Shown: positions 43,396 to 53,300, counted from the stretch's first letter. The stretch is 64,000 nucleotides of DNA from Paenibacillus curdlanolyticus YK9 (GCF_000179615.1 NZ_AEDD01000001.1:372001-436000), one strand, 5' to 3'. Numbers and translations: made by a program. The notes: generated from the letters alone by a model not told the origin.

Positions 43396-43413
43396 TTGTG
43401 ATTTCGTAAAGCC

Positions 43414-43458
43414 AATAAGACCGCCGCGGAATGCTCCGCAGGCGGTCTTATTTTTTTT
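43414..43458. terminator. Terminator between the DUF1292 and DUF1885 genes
   Basis: AATAAGACCGCC-g-CGGA-atgc-TCCG-ca-GGCGGTCTTATT followed by T6; an A-rich start on the other side lets it serve both convergent genes. Confidence 0.88.
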
Positions 43459-43461
43459 ATC

Positions 43462-43908
43462 TTATTTGCGAGGGTTATAGTACATAATGCGGCCATTGAA
43501 AAGCTGCAATTCAGCTTTCAGCCGTTCTGCAATGAAACGGCAAAGCTCATTAGCCTTGGCGTGATCGGCATGCGTCGATCCGTCCGGCAGGACAACTTGA
43601 ATGTAAGGCGTGCTGTTAACCGTTTCGAGGGAAGGGCTGGTATCGGCCGTGCCCACGCCGATGGCAATGTGTCGATATCGCGAAGCTTTGCCGCGCAAGT
43701 ACAGCCACTGCGGTATTGATTCGTTCGGTGGAGTGACAGGTTCGATCGAATAAGGGAAGGCTGCTTCTTCGTAGTTCCAGTCGAGCTGAAAGCCAGTACG
43801 ACGTACTGCATCCTGATAAGCGTGCAGCGACAGCTGCAAGTCATCCAGCGTCAATCCATCGGGTGCGGTGGAGCCTTGCACCAAGCGAATGTAAGCGGTC
43901 TTGCTCAT
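43462..43908 (-). CDS. DUF1885 family protein
   Basis: 148 residues. It begins MSKTAYIRLVQGSTAPDGLTLDDLQLSLHAYQDAVRRTGFQLDWNY and ends ELCRFIAERLKAELQLFNGRIMYYNPRK, a layout fitting the small DUF1885 family of Bacillales (structure known from Bacillus, function not). No signal peptide or membrane segment. GGAGGTGTG precedes the start. Family assignment is from memory of the pattern. Confidence 0.6.
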   Translation of the reverse strand: MSKTAYIRLVQGSTAPDGLTLDDLQLSLHAYQDAVRRTGFQLDWNYEEAAFPYSIEPVTPPNESIPQWLYLRGKASRYRHIAIGVGTADTSPSLETVNSTPYIQVVLPDGSTHADHAKANELCRFIAERLKAELQLFNGRIMYYNPRK

Positions 43909-43979
43909 TCGGACACACCTCCGCCCTCATCATAGCATGGGTGGTAACCCTTTACAATTGGCGCGGTATTGGCACATAG

Positions 43980-44032
43980 AAAAAAACGACGGCTGTTCGC
44001 AGCGCTCACCGCGTGCGAATCAAACCGTCGTC
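43980..44032 (-). terminator. Terminator of speA
   Basis: Minus strand GACGACGG-tttga-TTCGC...GCGAA-cag-CCGTCGT followed by T6, four bases after the speA stop. Confidence 0.88.
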
Positions 44033-44035
44033 CTT

Positions 44036-45505
44036 TTAAAAGATAGCTTCTTCCTCAACGATAACTTTAACGAATTGGATGCTGCGATCCTCAGGGCCTT
44101 TGACTGGCAGACCAACTTCGACATGATCAACGATATAGTCGATGTTCTGCTGCGAGATCACTTCGCCTGGCAGCAAAATCGGAATGCCCGGCGGGTAGAC
44201 GTAAATGAACTCGGCGATGATGCGGCCAGCAGATTCTTTGAATGGTACGAGCTCAGTTTCTGCATAGAACGCATCCCGTGGGGTAAGCGAAAGCTGCGGA
44301 ATCTCGGGAATTTTGACCACGAGCTCTTTTACTTCGCCTTTCTGATGGAACTCATCGGACATGGTCCGAAGCGCTTCAAGCAGCTTGTCCACCGTCTCGC
44401 GTGTATCGCCAGTCGTAATCAGGCAAAGAATGTTATACATATCGCTCATCTCGACCTCGAGATTGAAGCGGTCGCGCAGCCAGTTCTCAGCTTCATATCC
44501 GGTAATGCCCATATGGCGAACGTGAATCGTTACTTTGGTCGGGTCGTAGTCGTACGTAGCTTCGTCGCCCAAAATCTCCTCGCCGAAACAATATAAATCT
44601 TTAATACGGTTAATCTCAACGCGTGCATATTGCGCAAGTTCGATCGCGCGCTCTGCGAGCTGATGGCCGTTTATCGCCAGATGTCTGCGCGAAGTATCGA
44701 GCGATGCGAGCAAGATGTAGGAGGTTGACGTCGTCGTCAGCATGCTGAGAATGGTTTGCAGTCGAGTCGGATTCACTCGGCCAGCGCGAACATTCAGAAT
44801 CGAGCTTTGCGTCATCGATCCGCCTAGCTTATGTACGCTCGTTGCAGCCATATCTGCGCCTGCCTGCATAGCGGACATCGGCAGTTTCTCGTGGAAATGA
44901 ATAAGAACGCCATGCGCTTCATCCACAAGAACAGGCACATCATAGCTATGCGCAAGGTCGACGATTTCCTTCAAATTGGCGCAGATGCCGTAATACGTCG
45001 GGTTAATGACAAGCACGGCTTTCGCATCAGGATGCTTCTCAAGCGCCCGTCGAACGGAGCGGGTCGTAATGCCGTGGTCGATACCTAGGTTGCTGTCGCG
45101 TGCCGGCGAGATGAATACGGGCCGTGCGCCGGAGAAAATAATCGCCGCCATAACCGACTTATGGACGTTGCGGGGGACAATTATTTTTTCGCCAGGGCCG
45201 CAGACGGCCATGATCATCGTTATGATTGCACTGCTTGTGCCTTGGACGGAAAAAAAGGTATAATCGGCTCCGAAGGCATCCGCTGCCAATTTTTGCGATT
45301 GTTCGATAACGCCAGTCGGTTGATGCAAATCATCGAGCGGCGCGATATTAATCAAATCGATTGATAGGGCGTTTTCGCCGATAAATTCCCGGAATTCAGG
45401 GTCTGTGCCCATCCCTTTTTTATGTCCAGGAATGTGGAATTGCAAAGGATTGTGCTCCGCATGGCGGCGAAGCGCGCTGAAGAGCGGAGTATTGTGATGA
45501 TCCAT
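44036..45505 (-). CDS. speA: Arginine decarboxylase, SpeA-type (Orn/Lys/Arg decarboxylase fold I)
   Basis: 489 residues from ATG 45505; the frame runs further upstream but that part has no ribosome site and overlaps the divergent MFS gene. PLP-dependent enzyme that makes agmatine, the first step to polyamines. Motifs: QFHIPGHKKGMGTDPEFREFIGENALSIDLINI near the start, QGTSSAIITMIMAVCGPGEKIIVPRNVHKS, VDEAHGVLIHFHEKLPMSAMQAGAD and the PLP-lysine SVHKLGGSMTQSSIL. Length and sequence match B. subtilis SpeA closely; a lysine decarboxylase (YaaO-like) is the alternative. Divergent from the MFS pair. Confidence 0.88.
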   Translation of the reverse strand: MDHHNTPLFSALRRHAEHNPLQFHIPGHKKGMGTDPEFREFIGENALSIDLINIAPLDDLHQPTGVIEQSQKLAADAFGADYTFFSVQGTSSAIITMIMAVCGPGEKIIVPRNVHKSVMAAIIFSGARPVFISPARDSNLGIDHGITTRSVRRALEKHPDAKAVLVINPTYYGICANLKEIVDLAHSYDVPVLVDEAHGVLIHFHEKLPMSAMQAGADMAATSVHKLGGSMTQSSILNVRAGRVNPTRLQTILSMLTTTSTSYILLASLDTSRRHLAINGHQLAERAIELAQYARVEINRIKDLYCFGEEILGDEATYDYDPTKVTIHVRHMGITGYEAENWLRDRFNLEVEMSDMYNILCLITTGDTRETVDKLLEALRTMSDEFHQKGEVKELVVKIPEIPQLSLTPRDAFYAETELVPFKESAGRIIAEFIYVYPPGIPILLPGEVISQQNIDYIVDHVEVGLPVKGPEDRSIQFVKVIVEEEAIF

Positions 45506-45653
45506 CGCTTCATCCCAGCCTTTCGTGTAGCTTCTAATTAACAAACAAGGTTGAGTATAGCAAAAACAGGGGGGAATGCAAGCGTGTTTTTGGCCTGACA
45601 GCAGGTCGCTTCCGGCATTGCATCTCGAACAGCGCTTTCGAAAGGAGCAACAC

Positions 45654-46928
45654 ATGTCTATTGGGACCGTAGTAGCGGGGAGAAGAAAGGTGCTTACGTC
45701 TCCGTTCGTCATTCAATTGCTTATCATTATGTTTTTCGTGGAGTTCGTCAAAGGGGCGTTGATCGTCTCGATCCTGCCCGTCTATATGGGCACGGTGCTC
45801 GGTTTATCCGCTTATGCGATTGGCTGGGCGCTCGCGCTTCAATATATTGGTGACAACGCCTTCCGAAGTCCGCTCGGCTGGATTATCGATCGCGTCGGCT
45901 ATCGCACGGTTATGCTGTTTGGCGTCCTGCTGACCTTCGCCTCTGTCATTATCGTGACCGTGACGGACGATCTGCCTTGGATTATTTGTGCTTGCGTGCT
46001 AATTGGCATGGGGACGTCGCCGCTCTGGCCCTGCGTTATAACGGGGGCGACTGCTGTTGCAGGCAACGAAGCCGGAGGCACGATCATGGGCGTCGTGTAT
46101 ATGGCTTGGCTGACAGGCGTTGGTGCTGGCCCGATCGTCATTAACTTTTTCATCGCCAAATCGAATGAATCATCATCCTCGTACGATACGGCGTTCAAGC
46201 TGCTCATTGCGTTAATGGTGATCGTCCTGTTCGTTGCGCTGTTCCTTCCCGGACGAACGAAGTCTCGCGAGCTGGAAGGCAAGGAAGAGCAGGCAAATCC
46301 GGAGGAGCACGAGCATCTTCCGCTTGGCGAACGAATCCGAGCTTATCTGGCTAAAGTAAGCAGCTCGATGCATGCGAGCAAAGTGCTGTATCCGGCTATG
46401 TTTTTGCAAAATTTTGCGCTTGGGCTTCTTGTCCCGATCCTGACGCTGTATGCGCGCACGGTGCTCCATTTGACCCCGCAGCAGTATAGCTATTATTTGC
46501 TTGCAGGCGGAGCTTTCACGGTGCTGGGGCTTATTCCGATCGGAAAAGCGGTCGATAAGTACGGCACGAGCCGGTTTTTACATATCGGATTCCCTGCTGC
46601 TGCCATCTCATTGCCGCTGCTCGGCTATACGCGCGATCTCGTTCTCGTGCTGCCGATTGTCGCGTTGGTTGGACTCAGCTACGCTTTCATTATCCCTGCG
46701 TGGAATGCGCTCATCGCAGAAGCGATTCCGAAGGAGGAACGCGGCGCGGTGTGGGGCTTCTTCCTCACGATTGAAGGGCTCGGCATGGTGCTCGGATCGA
46801 TTATGTCGGGCAAAATGTGGGACAGCTTCGGGCCGCATTCGCCATTCCTGGTAAGCGGCGTCGTATTGATTACGCTGTTTGTTCTCCATTTGTTCATCAC
46901 AAGAAAGCCGAAAGTTATGGTACGATAG
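45654..46928 (+). CDS. MFS transporter
   Basis: 424 residues from ATG 45654, set by AAAGGAG six bases upstream; upstream codons in frame are unsupported. Twelve membrane helices can be counted, with a long charged central loop (about 190-230, GRTKSRELEGKEEQANPEEHEHLPLGERIRAYL). The A-motif-like sequence GWIIDRVGYRTVMLFG is between helices 2 and 3. Substrate unknown. It is followed 21 bases later by a second MFS gene, so both are probably co-transcribed. Confidence 0.88.
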   Translation: MSIGTVVAGRRKVLTSPFVIQLLIIMFFVEFVKGALIVSILPVYMGTVLGLSAYAIGWALALQYIGDNAFRSPLGWIIDRVGYRTVMLFGVLLTFASVIIVTVTDDLPWIICACVLIGMGTSPLWPCVITGATAVAGNEAGGTIMGVVYMAWLTGVGAGPIVINFFIAKSNESSSSYDTAFKLLIALMVIVLFVALFLPGRTKSRELEGKEEQANPEEHEHLPLGERIRAYLAKVSSSMHASKVLYPAMFLQNFALGLLVPILTLYARTVLHLTPQQYSYYLLAGGAFTVLGLIPIGKAVDKYGTSRFLHIGFPAAAISLPLLGYTRDLVLVLPIVALVGLSYAFIIPAWNALIAEAIPKEERGAVWGFFLTIEGLGMVLGSIMSGKMWDSFGPHSPFLVSGVVLITLFVLHLFITRKPKVMVR

Positions 46929-46949
46929 GCAAATGGAGGGATTGTCGTT

Positions 46950-48140
46950 ATGAAAGACAAACGTTTGCTAATCGTTATGGCGACGCTGATGATTACGTTC
47001 GTCGGCTTCGGCATTATAATTCCGGTTATGCCGGAGCTCATTTTGAAGGTGAGCGCTGGAGATGCGGAGACGCATACCGGATGGATGCTCGCGCTTTACT
47101 CAGCGGTATCGTTCCTATTATCCCCGTTATGGGGCGGCTTGTCTGACCGGATCGGTCGGCGGCCCGTTATTCTGATCGGCGTGCTTGGCTTCGCCGTCAG
47201 CTTCCTGTTGTTCGGCTTGGCATCGGACAGCCTGCCGCTCATGTACGCTTCTCGCATTTTGGGCGGGTTGTTCTCAGGCGCAGTCACGTCGGTAATCGTC
47301 GCTTATGTGGCAGATATTACGCCGCCTGAACAACGGACCAAAGGGATGGGGCTTGTCGGCATGTCCATCGGCCTTGGCTTTACGATCGGCCCTGGCTTCG
47401 GCGGATTGCTTAGCCAAATCTCGCTCGCAACGCCATTCTATGTAGCAGCGGCGTTGTCGGGCGTAACCTTTATTCTCGCATTTACGAAATTAACGGAGTC
47501 GCTGCCGCCAGAACGCCGTCGTTCGTCGGCAGAGAAGCGGCCTTCGCGCTGGAGCGCCTTTACGGGACCGCTCAAATATTTGTATGTGCTCGCGTTCTTC
47601 GTTTCCTTCTCGCTGGCCGGCATGGAGGCGACGCTGCAGTTTTTTGGCATCAAACGATTTGACGTAACGCCAGGGCAAGTCGGCTTCATGTTCTTCGTCT
47701 GTGGCCTCGTCGGCGCGCTGATCCAAGGCGGCGTCGTTCGCAGGCGAATCAAGAAAGGACAAGAGCCGGTGTACATTATGCTCGGCCTTACGATTTCGGC
47801 GGTCGGATTTTTCCTGCTGCTATACGCGCATTCGCTCGCATGGGCGACGATGGCGCTCGCTGTATTCGGTATTGGCAATGCGCTGATCCGGCCATGCGTC
47901 ACTTCGCTTATTACGCAGAAGACGCAAGTGGGACAAGGCGTCGCATCGGGCTTGAGCTCGTCGATGGACAGCCTCGGCCGAATTCTCGGACCGCTGCTCG
48001 GTGCGTATTTGTTCACGGTCGATATGCAGCTGCCTTACGTGGCAGGCTGTGTCATCTCGCTTGCGGCATTGCTGCTGTTAGCGCAGTTCCGCCGCTTGGA
48101 TCGGCATTCCGCCGTTAGCAATGAATCGAAGTCGGTTTAA
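46950..48140 (+). CDS. MFS drug-efflux-type transporter (TetA/Bmr-like)
   Basis: 396 residues, twelve membrane helices. Motif A GGLSDRIGRRPVILIG follows helix 2, and GPGFGGLLSQ fits motif C of drug:H+ antiporters (G-x-x-x-G-P-x-x-G-G). It begins MKDKRLLIVMATLMITFVGFGIIIPVMPELI, the DHA1 family pattern. Substrates are probably toxic small molecules; not readable. ATGGAGGGA precedes the start. Confidence 0.9.
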   Translation: MKDKRLLIVMATLMITFVGFGIIIPVMPELILKVSAGDAETHTGWMLALYSAVSFLLSPLWGGLSDRIGRRPVILIGVLGFAVSFLLFGLASDSLPLMYASRILGGLFSGAVTSVIVAYVADITPPEQRTKGMGLVGMSIGLGFTIGPGFGGLLSQISLATPFYVAAALSGVTFILAFTKLTESLPPERRRSSAEKRPSRWSAFTGPLKYLYVLAFFVSFSLAGMEATLQFFGIKRFDVTPGQVGFMFFVCGLVGALIQGGVVRRRIKKGQEPVYIMLGLTISAVGFFLLLYAHSLAWATMALAVFGIGNALIRPCVTSLITQKTQVGQGVASGLSSSMDSLGRILGPLLGAYLFTVDMQLPYVAGCVISLAALLLLAQFRRLDRHSAVSNESKSV

Positions 48141-48145
48141 CAAGT

Positions 48146-48192
48146 GAAAAAATGCCTCAGCCCCGTCCTTACGATGGGCTGAGGCACTTTTT
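48146..48192. terminator. Bidirectional terminator between the MFS and ABC-2 genes
   Basis: AAAAAATGCCTCAGCCC-cgtccttacgat-GGGCTGAGGCACTTTTT, T5 on the plus and T6 on the minus strand. Confidence 0.92.
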
Positions 48193-48219
48193 AGTTTGAT
48201 CCTCCGCTTGCTCGATGGC

Positions 48220-49251
48220 TTACATTCGGCGATGCTTGCGCAGCGCCAGCACATTGAGGATGGCGAATAGGGCAGAAAAACCTAGCAGCACATAAGCATC
48301 GGCTTGAATATCCGTCCAGCCTTCGCCCCGAATCATAATGCCTCTCATCGCGTCAGCGCCGTAATACAGCGGCATGATATTGCTTAACTTTTGCAGCCAT
48401 GGGTTCATCGCATCGAGACTAAACAGACCAGAGAAAAACGCCTGCGGCACGATCACGATTGGAATGAATTGAATGATCTGAAATTCCGTGCTGGCGAACG
48501 AAGATAGCAGCGTGCCTAGCGTTAGAGCCGTCAGGGAGAGCAGCAGGTTGATCAGCAGCATGTAGCCGATCGAGCCCGTCATATAAAGTCCGAGCACCTC
48601 GACGGAATACCACGCAATCAAGGTTGCTTGCAATAAAGCGAAAATGCCGAAGCCTGCCAAATAACCGGCAACGACCTCATGCCGCCTGATCGGCGAAGCT
48701 AGCAGCCGTTCGAGCGTGCCGCTCGTTCGCTCCCGCAAGAAGGAAACTCCCGCTAGGAGGAATACAAAGAAGAAGGAGAAGAAGCCGATCAGCACGGGAC
48801 CAAAGGAGTCGAACGGCGCCATGTCGGCGCTTCCATGCAGGTAATGGACGGCCGGTACGGCGGCAGGCTGAGCAGACTGGCTTTGCAGCGTATCTTGAAG
48901 CAGCAGTAGGACAGCTCGACTAGTGGAAGGGTCGCTTCCTTCTAAGGTGATGCTAGGCTGCGATCCGCTGCCGCCAATCGCGATTACCGCGTCCAAGCTG
49001 CCGTTTTGTAGCGCATCCAAGGCGTTCCCCTCATTTGAAAATGAAATAACTTCAGCACCCACATGCTCAATCTGTGCTTGAAGGCCCGAAGGCAATCCAA
49101 CAACACCAATGGCTGGGGATGTCGATTGGCCATCGAACACTAGCTTCATTAATGTCAATACAAGCAGCGGCGCGAGCAGCAGCAGCGCCAACGTTCGGCG
49201 GTCTCGTGCAAATTGTTGGATAATTCGTAAGGCTAACGCACCGATTCTCAT
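48220..49251 (-). CDS. ABC-2 type transporter permease
   Basis: 343 residues. One N-terminal membrane helix (about 15-38), an outside domain of about 150 residues, then five to six helices at the C-terminus (PVLIGFFSFFFVFLLAGVSFLRERTSGTLERLLASPIRRHEVVAGYLAGFG). The LRERTSGTLERLLASP loop is the ABC-2 signature between helices. It overlaps its ATPase gene by four bases (ATGA). Export of a drug or lipid is the family rule; substrate unknown. Confidence 0.88.
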   Translation of the reverse strand: MRIGALALRIIQQFARDRRTLALLLLAPLLVLTLMKLVFDGQSTSPAIGVVGLPSGLQAQIEHVGAEVISFSNEGNALDALQNGSLDAVIAIGGSGSQPSITLEGSDPSTSRAVLLLLQDTLQSQSAQPAAVPAVHYLHGSADMAPFDSFGPVLIGFFSFFFVFLLAGVSFLRERTSGTLERLLASPIRRHEVVAGYLAGFGIFALLQATLIAWYSVEVLGLYMTGSIGYMLLINLLLSLTALTLGTLLSSFASTEFQIIQFIPIVIVPQAFFSGLFSLDAMNPWLQKLSNIMPLYYGADAMRGIMIRGEGWTDIQADAYVLLGFSALFAILNVLALRKHRRM

Positions 49252-50003
49252 GCCCGAGCACCGCCTTCCGTACGTTGGCTGAGCGTGATGAACGCTTCCT
49301 CAATGCTGGCAGCCCCTGTATGCTGCAAAATGCCTGCCGGCGTATCGGTCGCGATAAAGCGCCCTTCGCGAATTAAACCCAAGCGGTCGCATTGCTCCGC
49401 TTCATCCATCACATGCGTCGTCACGATGATCGTCGTTCCATTGCGGCTAAGCACATGCAGCTCTTGCCAGATCGATTGGCGCAGCACAGGGTCGATGCCG
49501 ACGGTGGGCTCATCAAGCACGAGAATTTCCGGTTCATGCAGCAAGGCGATGGCAAGCGACAGCCTGCGTTTCATTCCGCCCGAATAGGCGGCGACCGGGT
49601 TGCCAAGATGCTCAGCGAGGTCGACGAGGGCTGCGGTTTCCTCGATCCGACGGTTAAGAGCGGAGCGCCGAAGGCCGTAAAGCTTGCCGAAGAAAGCCAT
49701 GTTCTGCCGTCCAGTCAGCTCCATATAGAGCGCGTCTGATTGCGCCATATATCCGAAGCGGTGAAGCATTTCGAGCTTCGGCATAGGGACGCCCAGCATA
49801 TGCACCTCGCCGGCATCGGCACGATCAATGCCAGCCATAATTTTGATCAGCGTTGTTTTTCCAGAACCGGATGGCCCTAGCAGGCCGAACAGCTCGCCTC
49901 GATGAATCGTTAGCGAAGCACGGTCAAGCACGGTTCGGTGCCCGAATGCCCGTGTCACATTCTTGAGCGCTACAGCGGTGGAATGCTGCGAAACGATGGT
50001 CAT
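49248..50003 (-). CDS. ABC-2 type transporter ATP-binding protein
   Basis: 251 residues from ATG 50003, fixed by AAAGGAGTGA just upstream; the longer frame is unsupported. Walker A GPSGSGKTT, Q-loop GYMAQSDALYMELTGRQNMAFFGKLYG, signature YSGGMKRRLSLA, Walker B ILVLDEPTVGIDP, H-loop TTHVMDEAEQCDRLGLIREG. The DrrA/YhaQ-like pattern fits partner export by the downstream permease. Confidence 0.92.
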   Translation of the reverse strand: MTIVSQHSTAVALKNVTRAFGHRTVLDRASLTIHRGELFGLLGPSGSGKTTLIKIMAGIDRADAGEVHMLGVPMPKLEMLHRFGYMAQSDALYMELTGRQNMAFFGKLYGLRRSALNRRIEETAALVDLAEHLGNPVAAYSGGMKRRLSLAIALLHEPEILVLDEPTVGIDPVLRQSIWQELHVLSRNGTTIIVTTHVMDEAEQCDRLGLIREGRFIATDTPAGILQHTGAASIEEAFITLSQRTEGGARA

Positions 50004-50097
50004 TACGGTCACTCCTTTATTATAAGAATGTAGACTCACAAGAATTATAAGATGGAAGCGATTACTTGAGAAGGGCATGGATTCGCCTTTGATCGAA

Positions 50098-50113
50098 CTA
50101 GACTTTAGTCTAG
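50098..50113. promoter_or_regulatory. Palindrome between the ABC-2 and RND genes, possible operator
   Basis: CTAGACT-TT-AGTCTAG, a perfect 7-base inverted repeat in the 255-base gap between divergent exporters. A second TAGACT half-like stretch is at 50138-50143. Possible binding site for a regulator encoded elsewhere. Confidence 0.45.
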
Positions 50114-50258
50114 GTATTTGTCCTTCTATAGACTGAGAGAAACTTCCATCTGAAGGCGAGTTTTAAATACCGACCTTGGACGTTTTCGTCCGTATGCTCC
50201 GGCAGGTATGATTACGAAGGGTAGTTGAGAGACGGAAATAAAAGGAGACGGATGGAGA

Positions 50259-53200
50259 ATGAGTAGATTGACGGAGTGGGCATTTCGCAATCGAGCGGCT
50301 GTCATACTGTTAATTATTATGGCGCTCGGAATGGGTGCAATGAGTTATGCAAGATTGCCAATGGAATTCCTTCCTAAGATGGATCAGCCGCAGGTTCAAG
50401 TGACGGTTATCGCGCCTGGATACGATGCGAAGTCGGTGGAGAAGCTGGTTACTGGCCCGCTAGAGAACGCGGTTCAGTATGCAAAAGGGAAAAGCGATAT
50501 GTTCTCGACGACCGGCAACGGTTACGCGAGCGTTCAGATCGCATTTGATTCCAAAACAAACATGAAGGACGCGAAGGCTGAGGTAGAAAAAAGCGTTGCC
50601 GCTGTACAGCTTCCTGAGCGGGTAATGAAGCCGTTCGTCGTCCAGTTCGATACGTCGATGATCCCGATTTCGTGGGTTGCAATAACGTTCGATGCCGGCA
50701 TGAGCGATGCGGCTAAAGAACAGCGTGTCAAAGAAATCGAGGCAGAGATCAAGAAAGCGGAAGGCGCGGGCCAAGTATCGGTTAGCGGCCGTTCGGCGCC
50801 TGAAGTGAGCATTACGCCAAACGCGAGCAAGCTTGCCGAGAAGCATGTGACGACGCAAGCGATTATGGGCCTGCTGCAGAGCAGAGGCGTTGCCGCTTCG
50901 ATCGGCGAGCAAAACATCGCAGGCGCAGCGAGCAACGTGAATGTCGATGCAACGATCGGCGACTTGGATACGCTTCGCAAGCTGCCTGTTGCACCGGGTG
51001 TAGCGCTTAGCGATGTCGCAACGGTTGAGCTGTCCAAGAAGCAAGAGAGCATTGGACGCGTGAACGGCAAGGATACGATTATGATTACCGTATCGAAAAC
51101 GGCGAACGCGAATGCCGTTACGGTCGGCAAGAATGTCCAAAAAATTGTCGATGACATTAACAAGGAAGGCAAAGGCGTCGAAGCTTCCGTTATGATCAGC
51201 ACATCGGATCAGGTCGTCAAATCCGTTAACAGCATGCTGCAAGAGGTGCTGATGGGCGCATTGTTCGCAACGGTTGTTATCCTGCTGTTCATGCGCAATA
51301 TCAAAGCGACGTTGATTACGATCATCTCGATCCCGTTGTCGCTAGGCATTACGTTGTATTTGCTCCAAATTTCGGGCGTATCGCTTAACATCATTACGCT
51401 CGGCGGCGTTGCGGTAGCTGTCGGCCGTTTGGTCGACGATAGCATCGTCGTTATCGAAAATATTTATCGCAGGCTGCAAAAAGAATCGTTCTCGATGAAA
51501 CTGATCGTAGATGCGACGAAAGAAGTATCGACGGCAATCACATCGTCCACATTGGTTACAGTTGCCGTATTCCTGCCAATGGCGCTGCTTCGCGGCTCCC
51601 TGCAGGCGCTGCTGCTGCCATTTGCACTGACGGTCGGCTACTCGCTGCTCGCATCGCTTATCGTCGCATTGACGGTAGTGCCAGTTCTTAGCGCAGTACT
51701 TCTGCGCGGTACGAAAATGAAAGAGCATGAAGGCTCCAAACGCTTCGCAGCGTTCCTTGCTTGGAATTTGAAGCACAAATGGGTAACAATTCTCGTAGCA
51801 ATCGTATTGCTCGTCGGTTCCGTAAGTGCTTATTTCGGAATGCCGAAGGGCGCTTTGGATGCTTCCAACGCAGAAATGCTTAATGTCACGCTGGAATATC
51901 CGAGCGATACGACGACGGATAAAGTTCTCGCAAACGGTACGAAGCTGGAGCAATACCTTTCGAAGCATGAAGCGGTTAACTGGGTGTTCATGCAGTACGG
52001 CAACAGCGCAGACGGCGCGCAATACGGCAATGTATCCTCGCCGACTGTTGTAACGTACATGATTGACGTGAAGGACGGGGCAGATGCTGAGAAGCTGATG
52101 TCGGATACGAAGGCACAGAAAGCAAGCCTGGAGGGCGGCGAAGTTGAAGCGAATGCGACGAGCCTCATGTCCGACGGCGGCGGTTCCTCGGTATTCGTCG
52201 ACATTACGGGCGACGACGTTGCTCAGCTCGAAAAAACAGCAGGCACGTTGATGGCATCGATCAAAGATGTCGATGGCATCCTCAAAGTATCCAGCAACCA
52301 AGAACAGAAGAAGCCTGTTTACACGTTCCAAGTTGATCCGCTGAAAGCGCGCGGTCAAGACGTTGCAATGCAGCTGCAAGGCATGCTGAACCCGATTCCG
52401 GTCGGCAGCATTAGCTTGGAAGGCCGTGACTCATCGGTTGTGATGCAGCCAATGATCAAGACAGATTCCGAGCAAAGCTTGAACGGCTTGACGGTCATGA
52501 CGGACGCTGGCCCTACGCCAATCACGCAAATCGCGAAGCTCGTTAAGAGCGAAGAGCCTAGCTTGTACTACCATAAAGACGGCAAGACCTATGTTCGTGT
52601 AACCGCACAAGTGGATTCCGATAAGCTGTCTGTTGTCGGCAAAGACATTCAGACGAAGGTTGATGGCTTGAAGGTTCCTGAAGGCGTGAAAGTTATTGTC
52701 GGCGGCGCATCTGTTGATCAATCCGGCGACATGGCAGATCTGGGAATGACGGCGTTGATCTCGATCTTGATCGTTTACTTGATCATGGTTGTGACATTCA
52801 AGACGCTCCGCGCTCCGCTCGCTATTCTGGTATCTCTGCCGCTTGCGGCAATTGGCGCGGTCATTGGTTTGATCGTATCCAATGTTACGCCTGATTTTAC
52901 GGCCATGTTCGGTGCGCTCATGCTCATCGGTATCGTTGTGACGAACGCGATCGTATTGATCGACCGTGTGAAACAAAACGAAAAGACGATGTCGATTCGC
53001 GATTCGTTGATCGAAGCAGCGACCACTCGTATGCGTCCAATCGTAATGACGGCTATCGCAACGGTATCGGCGATGCTGCCTCTTGTATTCGGCTCGCACG
53101 AAGGCGGAAGCATCGTGTCCCAAAGCTTGGCAATCGTCGTTATCGGCGGCTTGACAGCGGCAACGCTGCTCACATTGGTAGTCGTGCCTTGCGTTTACGA

Positions 53201-53291
53201 GCTGTTCTTCTTCCGCAAATCGCGGAAGCAGCGTCGCGACGCTTCCACGAACGTGGTGACCGATACGCGCAGCAAGCCAGTAACGCAATAA
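50259..53291 (+). CDS. RND efflux transporter permease (SwrC/YerP-like)
   Basis: 1010 residues, twelve membrane helices in two repeats, each with a helix followed by a large outside domain (about 35-320 and 545-815). The start SRLTEWAFRNRAAVILLIIMALGMGAMSYARLPMEFLPKMDQPQVQV and the GGVAVAVGRLVDDSIVVIENIYRR motif with the proton-relay Asp pair are typical of the HAE family. In Gram-positives these pumps act alone and confer resistance to surfactin and other amphiphiles. No adaptor or regulator gene is next to it. AAAGGAGACGGATGGAG lies upstream. The Cys-free protein ends in a basic cytoplasmic tail. Confidence 0.92.
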   Translation: MSRLTEWAFRNRAAVILLIIMALGMGAMSYARLPMEFLPKMDQPQVQVTVIAPGYDAKSVEKLVTGPLENAVQYAKGKSDMFSTTGNGYASVQIAFDSKTNMKDAKAEVEKSVAAVQLPERVMKPFVVQFDTSMIPISWVAITFDAGMSDAAKEQRVKEIEAEIKKAEGAGQVSVSGRSAPEVSITPNASKLAEKHVTTQAIMGLLQSRGVAASIGEQNIAGAASNVNVDATIGDLDTLRKLPVAPGVALSDVATVELSKKQESIGRVNGKDTIMITVSKTANANAVTVGKNVQKIVDDINKEGKGVEASVMISTSDQVVKSVNSMLQEVLMGALFATVVILLFMRNIKATLITIISIPLSLGITLYLLQISGVSLNIITLGGVAVAVGRLVDDSIVVIENIYRRLQKESFSMKLIVDATKEVSTAITSSTLVTVAVFLPMALLRGSLQALLLPFALTVGYSLLASLIVALTVVPVLSAVLLRGTKMKEHEGSKRFAAFLAWNLKHKWVTILVAIVLLVGSVSAYFGMPKGALDASNAEMLNVTLEYPSDTTTDKVLANGTKLEQYLSKHEAVNWVFMQYGNSADGAQYGNVSSPTVVTYMIDVKDGADAEKLMSDTKAQKASLEGGEVEANATSLMSDGGGSSVFVDITGDDVAQLEKTAGTLMASIKDVDGILKVSSNQEQKKPVYTFQVDPLKARGQDVAMQLQGMLNPIPVGSISLEGRDSSVVMQPMIKTDSEQSLNGLTVMTDAGPTPITQIAKLVKSEEPSLYYHKDGKTYVRVTAQVDSDKLSVVGKDIQTKVDGLKVPEGVKVIVGGASVDQSGDMADLGMTALISILIVYLIMVVTFKTLRAPLAILVSLPLAAIGAVIGLIVSNVTPDFTAMFGALMLIGIVVTNAIVLIDRVKQNEKTMSIRDSLIEAATTRMRPIVMTAIATVSAMLPLVFGSHEGGSIVSQSLAIVVIGGLTAATLLTLVVVPCVYELFFFRKSRKQRRDASTNVVTDTRSKPVTQ

Positions 53292-53300
53292 AATAATGGG

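Noticed and set aside
45506-45712. Upstream extension of the speA frame
   Set aside because: The extra 69 residues are Cys-rich and unlike the family, overlap the divergent MFS gene start, and the family start MDHHNTPLFSALRRHA lies at 45505.
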